Assembly (NCBI GenBank): GCA_001636675.1 | Contig: AZGY01000018.1 | Span: 187,527 to 251,526, forward strand | Reading direction: 5' to 3' | From: Moelleriella libera RCEF 2490 | Taxonomy: Eukaryota; Ascomycota; Sordariomycetes; Hypocreales; Clavicipitaceae | DNA: 64,000 bases | Shown: positions 54,301 through 64,000 of the stretch, piece by piece | Position numbering within the stretch: position 1 is the stretch's first letter | Layout: every line of letters starts with the position of its first letter | Made by a program: the position numbers and the translations under genes | The notes under the pieces: model-generated | Database searches by the model: none | Told to the model about the DNA's origin: nothing | What the model saw: only the letters and a program-made list of their open reading frames with translations

Positions 54301-55077
54301 ATCTTTGAGACCAGGGAGTCACTGCATCGAGCCAACTTCGATATTCTTTCGGACAGGAACGCCCGGTATCAGGAGTTGATCACGGCACCATACCGTGTGG
54401 CGGGCAATCAGGAGAAGCTCAAGTCGGCGGAAGCCTTCTTCGCAGAGGATGCCGCGAAGCGAGAGTCTGCATTTGCAAACGAGGTGCTGGAGCGCGCCCG
54501 GGTATTTCGGTCCGTCGTGGAAGACGCTGTGCAGCGCGGCATTGCGCTGCAACTCTCCGCGTTCTGGGACATTGCGCCTCCGCTGCGTCGCTTGCTCGAC
54601 AGCATCCCGTCAAACCTAGAGGGCTTCAACATACAAATCCCGGCTTTCGAATTCGAGGAGAATCCAGCGTATCTCGATCATCCGCTCCAGTACCTCTACA
54701 GCCTGTTGATGCACGCGGAGATGAGCACGTACCAGTTCATCGAGGCGCACACGAATCTCCTGTGTCTCCTCCACGAAGTCAAGGAGGCTGAAGCGAACGC
54801 CAAGGCTCGGGTACTGGGTGGTGCTCAAACGTCAGAGGCCGACAGCACGGCCATCTGTGCCGAGGAGCGCAAGGCGAGAGCGCAAGCTATGCGACAAGAG
54901 GAAGATCGGCAACTCACAAACGATTTGAAGGAAAAGGTACGTGAGGTGCAAGATCAATGGCGCAGTGCGCTCGGCGAAGGAATCAGGAACGTCAAGGAGC
55001 GAACGGCTGAGTGGCTCATCGTCACGGGCGGATGGGACGAGGCGCTGGAGGAGACGGCGACGTTTTCTGCTTTGTGA
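51354..55077 (+). CDS. Large disordered/coiled-coil protein of unknown function
   Basis: Exons are 51354-51597 and 51707-55077, giving 1204 residues. The 109-nt intron (GTACTG to CTTCAG, with a CTAAC branch site) joins MDGGQ to ALPPPPYSPP. The first two thirds are Ser/Pro-rich and disordered, with many SP and RSxS sites. There is one short helical block near residue 445 (TTIGQTSEQFAAATVERVRA) and an adjacent one (LFADFIVKESRLRRERY). From about residue 800 a long helical region follows: RRQALMASLQSEIDAGH, KFQTEVVLPLNARLTERIAK, SAFWDIAPPLRRLLDSIPSN and HPLQYLYSLLMHAEMSTYQF, ending with a charged coiled coil and WLIVTGGWDEALEE. I do not recognise a named family. The C-terminal part looks conserved-type sequence rather than filler, so it is a genuine gene, perhaps a scaffold. 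Confidence 0.85.
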
Positions 55078-56330
55078 GATGAATGGCCGGCGAGCGATGC
55101 ATGATGTGAAGTGGGCTTTACGCGATGCTCTGTTTGATAGATACCCCCTTCTTTGAAAAGAAAAGGATGCCGTCCTGAAACGCGACGATGAATGAGAACG
55201 ATGACAGCATACATGAACCAAGGAACAAGTACACTCTTGCAGGATGCGCTGTGTAGTCCTCTTGTCTAGATCCCGTCTGCCCAGATGCCCGTAGCGCAGT
55301 CACCCAATTCCATCCAGGAGGTCAAGAAATGCCGTAATGTCCGCCCCATCGAGTCGCTTGTTCCGCGTCAGTCTTTACAGCTTCTGTGGGCACCGTGAAT
55401 CTGTTGACACTTTGCACCACTATCACCGTCGTTGCACCTCCTCCAGGGAGAGTCTTGACAATCGTCTGCGTCAGAGGATACGAACTACTCGTGGCAGGCT
55501 GCACAATCATCACCGTAGTGACACCGCCTATCGAAAAGTGTGAATGGTTTTCGAGCGTTTGAGCAAAGCGTCGTAGTCCTCCATTCCCACGCTTGACATT
55601 ACAGCTTGCGTGCGATGCGACCGACAGATGTTTTCACTAGCGATGCCAGGCTCTCGAGTGAGATCACTTGGTGAGGACAGCGACTTGCTGCGTTGAATGA
55701 AGCGGATAAGTAGAAGATGCAAACTGCCGCTGAAGATGGAAATAAAACTACATTATAATGTGTCATGGCTCGTTCTATATGAGCGGTATCCGACAGAAGC
55801 TCCCAGAGAGTTAAAAAAAAAAAATTGAGGCTCAATCGCATCTCCGGCTGTCATCGATGCCGCCTGGTTTTCTGCCTATTGTGTGACCCTGTTTCCCAGG
55901 TTCGGGTCCACGTTTTCGGGGGGCGGCGCCAAGCCATGACTTTCGATCAGAAAATGCTCATTGTTTTTCATTGAAGACTTTCTCTCCCTTCCACATGCCG
56001 GTACTGAGCACATTTGAAAGCGTCGCAGTATGGAGAAGACGTTGCGGAGGCCGCGTGCGGGCAACACAAGTTGACAGCGATAGGCCCGTCTGCACTGTCC
56101 CTCAATGAGGAAGACAAGTATCCCGTTAGATGGGATAGTCCTCCGAGTCGCCGTGTTCGAGATGGCAATGCTCAAGGTGCCACCTCCAATTCTCGGTCTC
56201 TCCGTCTTCCATGGTGTTTGGTCGGTCTCCTCTGCAGCAGAAGACGCGTAAGATTCGTCCAGGTGCCAACCCCCCCTTTGAGATGACCTCACTTGCTTGT
56301 CTGTATTACCCCCAGCCAACCACCTGGGCG
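55078..56330. other. 1.25 kb with possible small-protein fragments
   Basis: The minus frame 55322-55513 reads a protein-like Val/Thr-rich stretch (TIVKTLPGGGATTVIVVQS) behind an AG acceptor-like site at about 55526. No matching upstream exon was found. Another minus frame near 55876-56330 also lacks a domain. I list no gene here. Confidence 0.35.
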
Positions 56331-56702
56331 TCACTTCGACTCGCCCGTGCGGTTCCGGTACAGGCTGGGCATGTCCATACCGACCCGCCTCGCCGTCAGC
56401 CTCACGCGCTCCTCCTCGTCCATGCCCATGCCAGGATTATACCGCTCAATTAGCGTCACGTAGAGCCTTTGCGAGCGCAGGTAGGCGACGAGCTGCTCGG
56501 CCAGATGGTGTTGGTGGTGGTGGTGGTGGTGGTGGTGGTGGTGGTGGTGGTGGCCTGTGCTGCCGGGGCTCGCAGGGTCGGCGGCGAAGCTGGTGCGCAG
56601 CCGGCCGTGCAGATGTGATGGCGGCGACGAGAGGAGCGGGCGCGGGGGCAGCTCGCGCAGCAGCGAGCGGTATAGCGAGCGCAGGCGAGCTGGTGCTGGC
56701 AT
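56331..56702 (-). CDS. FMC1: ATP synthase assembly factor FMC1-like (LYR protein) with a polyhistidine run
   Basis: This is a single-exon 123-residue protein. It begins with an LYR-type motif (LRSLYRSLLREL, residues about 7-18) and ends with the conserved FMC1 part LAEQLVAYLRSQRLYVTLIE, then RYNPGMGMDEEERVRLTARRVGMDMP. FMC1 helps assemble the F1 part of mitochondrial ATP synthase in yeast, especially under heat stress. Between the two conserved parts lies a run of 13 His, one Gln and two more His, encoded by a CAC repeat (TGG on the plus strand, 56511-56553). Basic and Arg-rich residues at the N-terminus fit mitochondrial import. Its start codon lies about 350 bases from that of the divergent HAL2 gene. 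Confidence 0.85.
   Translation of the reverse strand: MPAPARLRSLYRSLLRELPPRPLLSSPPSHLHGRLRTSFAADPASPGSTGHHHHHHHHHHHHHQHHLAEQLVAYLRSQRLYVTLIERYNPGMGMDEEERVRLTARRVGMDMPSLYRNRTGESK
56511..56553. repeat. (TGG)n trinucleotide repeat coding for polyhistidine
   Basis: About fourteen TGG units with one TGT interruption. On the minus strand they are read as CAC/CAA codons inside the FMC1 gene. Confidence 0.9.
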
Positions 56703-57053
56703 GGTTGCGCGCGCGCGGCGTGCGTGAATGGATGGTTATATGGATGGATGGATGGATGAGAGAGGTGAAAGAAAGAAAAAGCGAAAGGCCGAGCAGGGGT
56801 GTGTGTATATGTGTGCCTGCCTGCCCGCCTGCTTGCTTGGCTGCGTAAAGTAAGTACGCTGCTTGGTGGGGAAAACTGCTTGCCGATGAGGTCACTCACT
56901 GGCTTTGTTCTCCCGAAACGACATGCTTGCGAACAAGTCTGGAAGGGGAGGGGGCTTTTATGCGCATCACTCTATTCTATACTCTTCACCTTCCTTTCAC
57001 AAACTTGCATTCTTTTGGGAAGCGGGCAAGATATCGCGTGTGCATGCCCATTG

Positions 57054-58370
57054 ATGCGTCTTGCGCCGTCCCTCGTCTCTTCTCCCACCAGCTGGTCTAC
57101 TAGGTCCATCGTCATCTCGTCGTCCATCTCGGTCGTCATCCTCACGCTGGCCCTCTCACGACTCGGCCAACTCGCCTCCCACTTCTTCCTGTCCCGGCAG
57201 CCGCGCCTCTCCCTCTTCGTCTCCTCGTCCGCCGAAGACATGGTGCTGTATCCTTCGTACGCGCACGAGCTCCGGATCGCGCAGCTCGCCGTCCAGCGGG
57301 CCGCCGTCCTCACCCGGCGCGTCTTCCACGAAAAGGCCAAGGGCGCCGTCGACAAGTCGGACAAGTCGCCCGTCACCATCGGCGACTTTGGCGCCCAGGC
57401 GCTCATCATTGCCGCGCTGCAGCACAACTTTCCCGACGACGCCATCGTCGCCGAGGAGGAGGCCGCGCAGCTGCGGCAGGACGCTCACCTCCGCGCCACC
57501 GTCTGGTCCCTCGTCCAGCAGACCAGGCTCGACGACGAAGCGGCCGAGGCGACGCTCGGCGGGCCCGTCAAGGACGTCGACGCCATGCTGGACCTGATTG
57601 ACAGGGGGAACAGCGCCGGCGGTGCCAGCGGCCGCGTCTGGACCATTGACCCCATCGACGGCACAAAGGGCTTCCTGAGGGGTGGCCAGTACGCCGTGTG
57701 TCTGGGGCTGCTGGTCGACGGACAGGTGCGCCTCGGTGTGCTCGGCTGCCCCAACCTGCCCGTCGACGACAGCGCCCGCCTGACGACGGACATTGGCGCC
57801 GCCGCCGACCAGACGCAGGGCAACACCAACACCATCGACGACGACGACAACGACGGCAGCAGCAGCAGCAGAGGCGTGCTCTTCTCAGCCGTGGAGCAGA
57901 AAGGCGCAGATAGCCGGCCCCTGACCAGCGGCGCCCTGTCCCCCAACAGCAGACACATCGGCATGCGTCCGGTGGTCGGCCAGGACCTCGCGGCCGCCAC
58001 CTTCTGCGAGTCGGTCGAGGCGGGCCACTCGTCGCACCGCCACCAGGCCCTCATCGCGCAGAAGCTCGGCATCACCCAGCCCAGCGTCCGCATGGACAGC
58101 CAGGCAAAGTACGGGTCCATTGCGCGCGGCGCCGGCGACATCTACCTCCGCCTGCCCGTGAGCGCCACCTACCAGGAGAAGATCTGGGACCACGCCGCCG
58201 GCGACCTGATTGTGCGCGAGTCGGGCGGCCTCGTGACGGACATTTTCGGCAGGCGGCTGGATTTCAGCGTCGGCCGCACGCTGGCGCACAACAAGGGCGT
58301 CGTGGCTGCTCCCCTGGGCGTCCACGCAAACGTGCTGGCTGCGGTCCAGGAGGTGCTCAAACTAGATTAA
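57054..58370 (+). CDS. MET22: 3'(2'),5'-bisphosphate nucleotidase (Hal2/Met22)
   Basis: This single-exon enzyme hydrolyses 3'-phosphoadenosine 5'-phosphate to AMP, which keeps sulphate assimilation running. It is the lithium- and sodium-sensitive target in yeast. Starting at 57054 the protein has 438 residues and an N-terminal hydrophobic segment (VVILTLALSRLGQLASHFF), possibly a targeting or anchor sequence. The homology to yeast Met22 begins at the second ATG, 57240 (MVLYPSYAHEL, 376 residues), which may be the true start. Metal-binding motifs of the inositol monophosphatase fold are present: SPVTIGDFGAQALI, AEEEAAQ, WTIDPIDGTKGFLRGG and IWDHAAGDLIVRESGG. A low-complexity insert (DDDDNDGSSSSR) lies between the two sub-domains. 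GC content and GC-ending codons are notably high in this gene. Confidence 0.92.
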   Translation: MRLAPSLVSSPTSWSTRSIVISSSISVVILTLALSRLGQLASHFFLSRQPRLSLFVSSSAEDMVLYPSYAHELRIAQLAVQRAAVLTRRVFHEKAKGAVDKSDKSPVTIGDFGAQALIIAALQHNFPDDAIVAEEEAAQLRQDAHLRATVWSLVQQTRLDDEAAEATLGGPVKDVDAMLDLIDRGNSAGGASGRVWTIDPIDGTKGFLRGGQYAVCLGLLVDGQVRLGVLGCPNLPVDDSARLTTDIGAAADQTQGNTNTIDDDDNDGSSSSRGVLFSAVEQKGADSRPLTSGALSPNSRHIGMRPVVGQDLAAATFCESVEAGHSSHRHQALIAQKLGITQPSVRMDSQAKYGSIARGAGDIYLRLPVSATYQEKIWDHAAGDLIVRESGGLVTDIFGRRLDFSVGRTLAHNKGVVAAPLGVHANVLAAVQEVLKLD

Positions 58371-58888
58371 TGAATAAAAACTCACAGAATTGTGAATATA
58401 TGAATGAGCAGCAGAATGCGTACTGGTGCTGATGCTGCGTCATTCATAAGCGTCGAGAAAATGTCTCAATGCTCTCTCATGTCTTCGCCCATAAACTTGT
58501 ACAGCAGTCTGCACGATTCTTCCGTCACCACTATCAACTCGCTTCTCCTCTGCTTCAGCTAGCTCGACGGCCGCCACGCCCGCATGTTTAAAGGTAGACA
58601 CCTCTCCACGTGACACAGAACTGGATGCCAATGCCAAGACAGAATATATTCAGACACGGTCTGGTCTTGATGAACCGCGCGAAAGTATACGCGCGTCCCT
58701 CGGTCTGGGTCAAGAGCATAGCTGGTCTCCTCATTGCCCCCGACAGGTGACAAGTTCCTGCGAGTAAAAGCCCCCCTTCAACCCATCCCTGCCGTCCAAC
58801 CTCCCTTCTTCACAGACAGGAGCAGCAGCAGCAGCGGTAAGTAATGTACACACAGTCATATACCGAGCAGCGAGTACGTGCCAGCCGA
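58371..58888. other. Convergent 3' region of MET22 and uL6m
   Basis: Two convergent genes end here. A (GCA)n stretch lies near 58819-58834. No gene is seen. Confidence 0.5.
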
Positions 58889-60105
58889 CTACTTGATCTT
58901 CTTCTGCTTCAGCTTGATGGTCTGGTCGTTGATAAAGATGCCCTTGCCCTTGTACGGCTCCGGCGGCCGCCGCTGCCGGACCCTCCCCGCAAACGACATG
59001 ATGACCTCCCTGTCGGTGCCCTCCACCAGGACCCTCGTCGCCGACGGCGTCGTCACCGTCACGCCCTGCGGGATGCCCTCCTCGACCGGGTGCGTGAAGC
59101 CAAGCTTCAGACACAGGAACTTCTGCCCCGGGTACGACTGCTTACCCACGCGGGGCTCCACGCTCGCGCGGTATCCCACGCCTACCAGCCGCAGGATGGC
59201 CGTGTGTCCCTCCGATACCCCCATCACGTAGTTTGTCAGGTATGACCACGAGGTCCCTGGGGCACACATTCGACATTAGCCGTTCCGCTCTCGTCTTTCC
59301 TTTCTCTCTCTTTCATCGACTGATTCATTTGCCGTGTGGTGGACCGGAGGGTGCGATGAGAGTTGCTGCCCATTCCACAGCGCATGAGCCTTGCTCCCTC
59401 GCCTAGCAGCACAGCCCGCCATCAAGGGGGGGGGGGGGGGGCTAGCATCTCTAGAAGGCAAGAGCGGCACCCAAAGAGAAGAAGCCAGCTTGCGCCAAAC
59501 CGTGCATCGTACAGCAGCAAAGCGAAAAGGGGAAAAAAAAAACAAGAACAAGAAACGGTATTTGCTTACCCCACATCTCCTTCTGTTGCTTCACATTCGC
59601 GTCGCGCACGCTCAACAGGACCGTCCTGTCCTCAGCGTTCTGCTGCAGGTCCACAAACTCGGGCACATCCAGCTCCAGCGTGCCTGCCAACCCAAGAGAG
59701 AATCAGCCACCAGTTCTTCTCTCTTCTATCCTCCCATCCGTGATCCCGACGCGCCATACAGGGTCTGAGCATGCGCATCCAGGCTCACCGAGTTTCTCAC
59801 GGACAAAGAAACTCACCGAGCGGTCCCTTTACTGTAATGGTGCGCTTCACCATGTTCTTGTACGAGGTCGTCGATTTCGCCGTCTTGAGATCGCTCATCG
59901 AGAGCTCCACGCCGGGCGGGAGGCTGATGGGCGTTCGGCCGAGCTTCGAGCTGAGCTTCGCCGATGCTGAAAACCATGGGCGTTGGGCGATCGTCATTGT
60001 CTGCTGCCGCATGGAAACGAGACACGCAGGCATTGCTGCCGCCGAGGATTTGCGCAATACATGTCTCAGTATCTGCGCCCTGCTCGCCACACAATTTGAG
60101 GCCAT
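58889..60105 (-). CDS. MRPL6: Mitochondrial large-subunit ribosomal protein uL6m (Mrpl6)
   Basis: Exons on the minus strand are 60105-59817, 59683-59570 and 59256-58889, giving 256 residues. Introns of 133 nt (GTGAGT to TGGCAG) and 313 nt (GTAAGC to CCCCAG) join KGPLG-TLELDVPEF and KEMWG-TSWSYLTNYV. The first in-frame ATG (60105) opens an Arg/Ala/Ser-rich, acid-poor presequence ending near WFSASA, as expected for mitochondrial import. Then the bacterial-type L6 domains follow: SSKLGRTPISLPPGVEL, TNYVMGVSEGHTAILRLVGV, GYRASVE and the diagnostic C-terminal RPPEPYKGKGI. The RPPEPYKGKGI end separates it from cytosolic L9/uL6. The 313-nt intron is unusually long for this window and holds a G14 run at 59427-59440. 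Confidence 0.93.
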
Positions 60106-60538
60106 TGACACCTGTGAGCCGGCTGTCGCAAAGGGATGTAGCTGTTCAAGGCGCTGGCAGCCATCGTCCAAAGTCGGCCTCTATTACCGACAACCAATAT
60201 AAATGGTGCTTAGTCATCCATCACGTGTGGCCCTGCAGACCGCCAGACAAACACACTCGCACGATGCAGTACTGCACGTCTCCCGATATAGAGGACTGAA
60301 CATCTAAAAGGAATGGCCTCCTCAGACACATTTACTACAGTCAATAATAATGAAGTCAAATCTCAGCTTGATTATAGACTTGCTATCCGCAGTGCTCAAT
60401 TTGAGCCGTTTCCATTCAACGAAAACGGCATTTCGAAAGGAAACCCCTTGCCAGGCACCGTGCCCTCAAAGTGAAATCTGACAATGTCCACATCCGTTCT
60501 CAAATTTCCACTGGAGCGCGTGTAGCCTAGTGGGTGTC
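60106..60538. other. Intergenic between uL6m start and beta-tubulin stop
   Basis: uL6m promoter and beta-tubulin 3' region. No gene seen. Confidence 0.5.
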
Positions 60539-62326
60539 TTATTCCAGAGGCTCCTCCTCCGCCGGCGCCTCCTCGTCGTATTCATTCTCCTCTTCGTCAA
60601 CACCAGCATCCTGGTATTGCTGGTATTCCGAAACAAGATCGTTCATATTAGACTCAGCCTCGGTGAACTCCATCTCGTCCATGCCTTCGCCAGTGTACCA
60701 ATGCAAGAAAGCCTTGCGCCGGAACATGGCGGTGAATTGCTCACCAACACGCTTAAACAGCTCCTGGATGGATGTGGAGTTGCCGATGAAGGTGGAAGAC
60801 ATCTTAAGACCTCGAGGCGGAATAGCGCAGAGGGCCGTTTGGATGTTATTGGGGATCCACTCGACGAAGTACGATGAGTTCTTGCTCTGCACATTACGCA
60901 TCTGGTCCTCGACCTCCTTCATGGCAACCTTGCCACGGCTTTGTGGAATGTTAGCTGTCCTGATCACGAAGGCGTCACTGACCAAGTGTCAGAAACTTAC
61001 AAAATGGCAGAGCAAGTGAGGTAGCGACCATTTCGGAAGTCGGAAGCAGCCATCATATTCTTGGGGTCAAACATTTGCTGGGTGAGCTCAGGAACGCTGA
61101 CGGCGCGGAAAGAGTGTGCGCCGCGGCTAGTCAGGGGAGCAAATCCAACCATGAAGAAATGCAGGCGGGGGAAGGGAACCATGTTAACAGCGAGTTTGCG
61201 CAGGTCAGAGTTCAGTTGACCAGGGAAACGCAAGCAAGTTGTGACGCCAGACATGACGGCGGAGACCAGGTAGTTTAGGTCACCATAGGAGGGGTTGTTT
61301 AACTTCAACGTGCGCGAGCAGATATCGTAGAGTGCCTCGTTATCGATACAGAAAGTCTCGTCCGAGTTCTCGACAAGCTGGTGAACGGAAAGCGTGGCAT
61401 TGTAAGGCTCGACGACGGTGTCAGAAACCTTGGGGGAGGGAAGGACGGAGAACGTGGCCATCATACGATCTGGGAACTCTTCACGAATCTTGGAAATCAG
61501 AAGAGTTCCCATACCCGCGCCAGTACCACCACCAAGGGAGTGGGTAATCTGGAAGCCCTGGAGGCAGTCACAGCCCTCAGCCTCGCGACGAACCACGTCG
61601 AGAACGTTGTCGACCAATTCAGCACCTTCCGTGTAGTGGCCTTTGGCCCAGTTGTTGCCGGCACCGGACTGGCCGAATACGAAATTGTCGGGGCGGAAAA
61701 GCTGGCCAAAGGGTCCAGCACGGACAGCATCCATGGTACCAGGCTCAAGATCGACAAGCACGGCGCGAGGAACATACTTGTTGCCAGAAGCCTGTGGAGA
61801 TGTCAGAAACCGTCGCCCTCGGCCCAGCAGTGTTTGAACTGCGCACGGCTTGGCGGAGGGAATCAAGGCTCTCCGAAACCCACCTCATTGAAGTACACAC
61901 TCATACGCTCGAGCTGGAGCTCAGACGTGCCATTGTAGACACCGTTGCTGTCGAGGCCATGCTCGCCGGAGATGGTCTGCCAGAAAGCAGCACCAATTTG
62001 GTTACCCTGGCCGAAATCGCGTGAGCTCCCTCCCTTTCGTGCATCACGACCAATCCGCCGTTCTCAACGTGGTGATGATCAGGTCACTTACACACTGGCC
62101 GGTTTGTAGATGGACCTAGGATAAAAAATAGAATGTCAGTCATCGGCTGATGATCGGAGATGCCTCGCATTTGGCAGTCCAACGGGGGTCAAAGGGCGTG
62201 GCACGATTCGGCGGGGCACATCAATGGCAGCACGCAGGAACGCGTCGAGGAGGGGTCCAAGACAACGCCGGGAAATGCAGAGGAGGCGGAAAGGAAGAGA
62301 TCAGAGAGACTCACAATCTCACGCAT
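60539..62326 (-). CDS. TUB2: Beta-tubulin
   Basis: Exons on the minus strand are 62326-62315, 62115-62092, 62006-61884, 61791-61001 and 60938-60539, giving 449 residues. The five-exon pattern with tiny first exons ([12 protein letters not shown]) is the classic filamentous-ascomycete beta-tubulin layout. Donors are GTGAGT, GTAAGT, GTGGGT and GTAAGT. MREI is the autoregulation tetrapeptide. [12 protein letters not shown] (about 140-151) is the GTP-binding tubulin signature. The C-terminal tail is acidic ([18 protein letters not shown]). At positions linked to benzimidazole resistance the residues are Phe167, Glu198 and Phe200, the sensitive type. Ser212 stands where I recall Met in many fungal beta-tubulins. 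Beta-tubulin pairs with alpha-tubulin in microtubules. Confidence 0.97.
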
Positions 62327-63049
62327 GTTTGCGATTGATCGGTGACTTGCGGGCGAATTGGGCTGGTGATGCAAGTAGGAAAAAGATTCCAAGAGCTATG
62401 CAAAGCTTCGCGATCCAGGAAGGTATGGAGTAGGGAGGCAGGGAGAGTGTGCAGTTGGGGGCAGCAATGTTGATTTTTGCTGGAAATGAAGGGGAAACCC
62501 GCTTCACCGCCAGCAGCCGCCAGCTGGCCGGCGGGCAGGGTGAAATGCAGGGTGCAGGAGCAGGTGCGGGGCCCTACTCTCGCTTGTTTACACATCTCGA
62601 CTAGCGCGCTCCCTGATGGGGCAAGGCGGCAACCTCCCCGAACGACGTGACTGGCTGTGCTCCCCAAGAGCGACGGACTTCTTAGGAAGGGAGGCCGCCC
62701 TCGTGCGAGATCGAACAGTCACACGACGATATTTTGTGGCGATCTTTAAGACGCCATGTGAGCAGCGGCAGACGGCAATGTATACGAGGGCGTGAACGCT
62801 CTTCACTAACCAGGCAACGTGTTGGACAAGGAGCTGAGTCGACGCACAGGTCCGGCTTCCTGCCTAGGTACATAGTAGGTATCTCACGTATATGTATTGT
62901 GGCATTCGCCGATAGGGGCGTTCGCCATTGCAATTGATGAGCGACACGGGGCCGCAGCACTCACGAGACTGATTATTCTGTTCTCGTCGCGATATCTTGA
63001 CCCCCGTGTACCAGCCCTCTTCATGGTGATGTCATAACGTTTGTCCCGA
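62327..63049. other. Beta-tubulin promoter and GCN20 3' region
   Basis: The first part is the beta-tubulin leader and promoter. The part next to 63049 is the 3' region of GCN20. Short frames here have no domain. Confidence 0.5.
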
Positions 63050-64000
63050 TCAATGGGCCTTGACCACTCCTGCCGCATCGGCTTGAGCTGAAATTCTCTT
63101 CTTGTAAGCTTGTACGTCACCATCAAACTTCTCGACTGTACCCTTGTCGCAAACCCACAGGGATGTGCAGACCATTTGCAGCATAGTCACGTCGTGGGAT
63201 ACCATCAGAACGCCGCCCTGAAACGCCTGCAGAGCTTCTGCAAGAGCGTCCATGGCTTCAATGTCGAGATGATTCGACGGTTCGTCAAGCACGAGGATGT
63301 GAGGGTTCGTCAAGGCCAAGCAGGCGAATGCCACTCTTGACTTCTGACCTCCAGAGAGCAATGCCATCTTTTGCAAACCTGTGGTACCAGTTATGCCAAA
63401 TGCTCCCAACTGCCTTCTGTACTCTTCATCTGTCCTGCCGGGATACGTCTTGGCCATGAAGCTGACAGCGCTCACAGTCAAATCCAGGGCATCGACGTGG
63501 TGCTGGGCAAAGAACCCAATGCGAAGTCGTGGGTTTTGTGACACAAGGCCGTTGCTGACTTCCAACTTTCCGACCAACAGTTTCAAGACGGTGGTCTTGC
63601 CGGCACCGTTGGGACCGACGATGCCGATGCGCGAGTCCAGCTGGACATCCAAGTCCACGTTCCGTAACAACGGCTTGTCCTTGGTGTATCCGAAATTCAC
63701 CCCGGACATCTGTATGATGGGTGGAGAAAGCTTTTCAACATCTGGAAATACGAATTTGACGCTGTATTCTGCCTCTGGTGGGGTGAGGACCGGCATCTTC
63801 TCCAGCTTCTTGATTCGTGATTGCGCCTCAGAGGATTTGGCCGCGTTGTACCGGAATTTATCAATGAATGCTTGCAGATGGGCTCTCTGCGCCATTTGGT
63901 TCTCGTATTCTTTCTTGGCGACCTTTTTTCTCTCTTCGCGGGTTGCGTAGAAGGAATCAAAGTTAGCTCCGCGGTAATAGTCGAGTCGCTCAGAGTGTTG
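63050..64000 (-). CDS. GCN20: GCN20-type ABCF ATPase, C-terminal part (runs off the window)
   Basis: The frame is open from the right edge of the window to TGA at 63052-63050, about 316 residues, so only the C-terminal part is present. At the edge it reads RLDYYRGANFDSFYATREER, the linker between the two ABC modules. The second ABC module is complete: GIVGPNGAGKTTVLKL (Walker A), ALLSGGQKSRVAFA (ABC signature), ILVLDEPSNHLD (Walker B plus the D-loop) and MVSHDVTML (switch His). There are no membrane helices, as in all ABCF proteins. The linker and C-terminal sequence fit Gcn20, the ribosome-associated partner of Gcn1 that activates Gcn2 kinase on amino-acid starvation, better than Arb1 or New1. 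No intron is visible in this part. Confidence 0.93.
   Translation of the reverse strand, partial: QHSERLDYYRGANFDSFYATREERKKVAKKEYENQMAQRAHLQAFIDKFRYNAAKSSEAQSRIKKLEKMPVLTPPEAEYSVKFVFPDVEKLSPPIIQMSGVNFGYTKDKPLLRNVDLDVQLDSRIGIVGPNGAGKTTVLKLLVGKLEVSNGLVSQNPRLRIGFFAQHHVDALDLTVSAVSFMAKTYPGRTDEEYRRQLGAFGITGTTGLQKMALLSGGQKSRVAFACLALTNPHILVLDEPSNHLDIEAMDALAEALQAFQGGVLMVSHDVTMLQMVCTSLWVCDKGTVEKFDGDVQAYKKRISAQADAAGVVKAH

Noticed and set aside
1..64000. Secondary-metabolite cluster or CRISPR-like array
   Set aside because: No polyketide synthase, NRPS or terpene cyclase is present. The Ayg1-like hydrolase and Zn2Cys6 factor are 13 kb apart with housekeeping genes between. No spaced direct-repeat array exists.

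Overview
The window is nuclear DNA from a filamentous ascomycete, most likely a sordariomycete and probably a member of Hypocreales. Genes carry many short introns with GTRNGY donors, CTRAC-like branch points and YAG acceptors. The gene set is typical of Pezizomycotina: KAP123, TAPT1/EMP65, Zn2Cys6 regulator, RecQ, RAM-pathway SOG2, ankyrin protein, TSC13, SWF1, AHA1, HAL2/MET22, mitochondrial uL6m, beta-tubulin and GCN20. The species cannot be named from the sequence alone. All exon joins were worked out by hand from splice consensus, reading phase and recalled family sequence, not by alignment.

Layout. Positions 1-9.7 kb hold a paraoxonase-like arylesterase (-), a decayed phosphotransferase pseudogene (+), a 3.3 kb gene-poor stretch, an Ayg1/FrsA-type alpha/beta hydrolase (+) and a membrane LysM protein (+). 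Positions 11-20 kb hold KAP123 (+), EMP65 (-) and a dienelactone hydrolase (-). Positions 20.9-30.2 kb hold an intron-bearing initiator tRNA gene (-), a Zn2Cys6 factor (-), a DUF2470-type membrane protein (+) and a RecQ-like helicase (-). Positions 32-41 kb hold SOG2 (+), an ankyrin protein (-) and a secreted repeat-rich protein (+). Positions 41-49 kb hold a GC-rich dispersed repeat, a BLOC-1 subunit (+), the divergent pair TSC13 (-) / SWF1 (+), and AHA1 (-). Positions 51-64 kb hold a large unknown coiled-coil protein (+), FMC1 (-), HAL2 (+), uL6m (-), beta-tubulin (-) and the 3' part of GCN20 (-).

No biosynthetic cluster, mobile-element coding region or operon is visible. The genes are mostly independent housekeeping functions: nuclear import, ER and vacuole membrane work, mitochondrial translation and ATP synthase assembly, and cytoskeleton.

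The most striking object is the initiator tRNA-Met gene at 20922-21051 (-). The two tRNA halves pair perfectly (7-bp acceptor stem, 5-bp T stem), but 58 nt split the variable loop. That insert has a GTATGC donor, a TGCTAAC branch site and a TATAG acceptor, the signature of a fungal spliceosomal intron rather than a canonical 37/38 tRNA intron. Removing it leaves a textbook 72-nt initiator tRNA with variable loop AGGTC. A T6 run 8 nt downstream would serve as a Pol III terminator.
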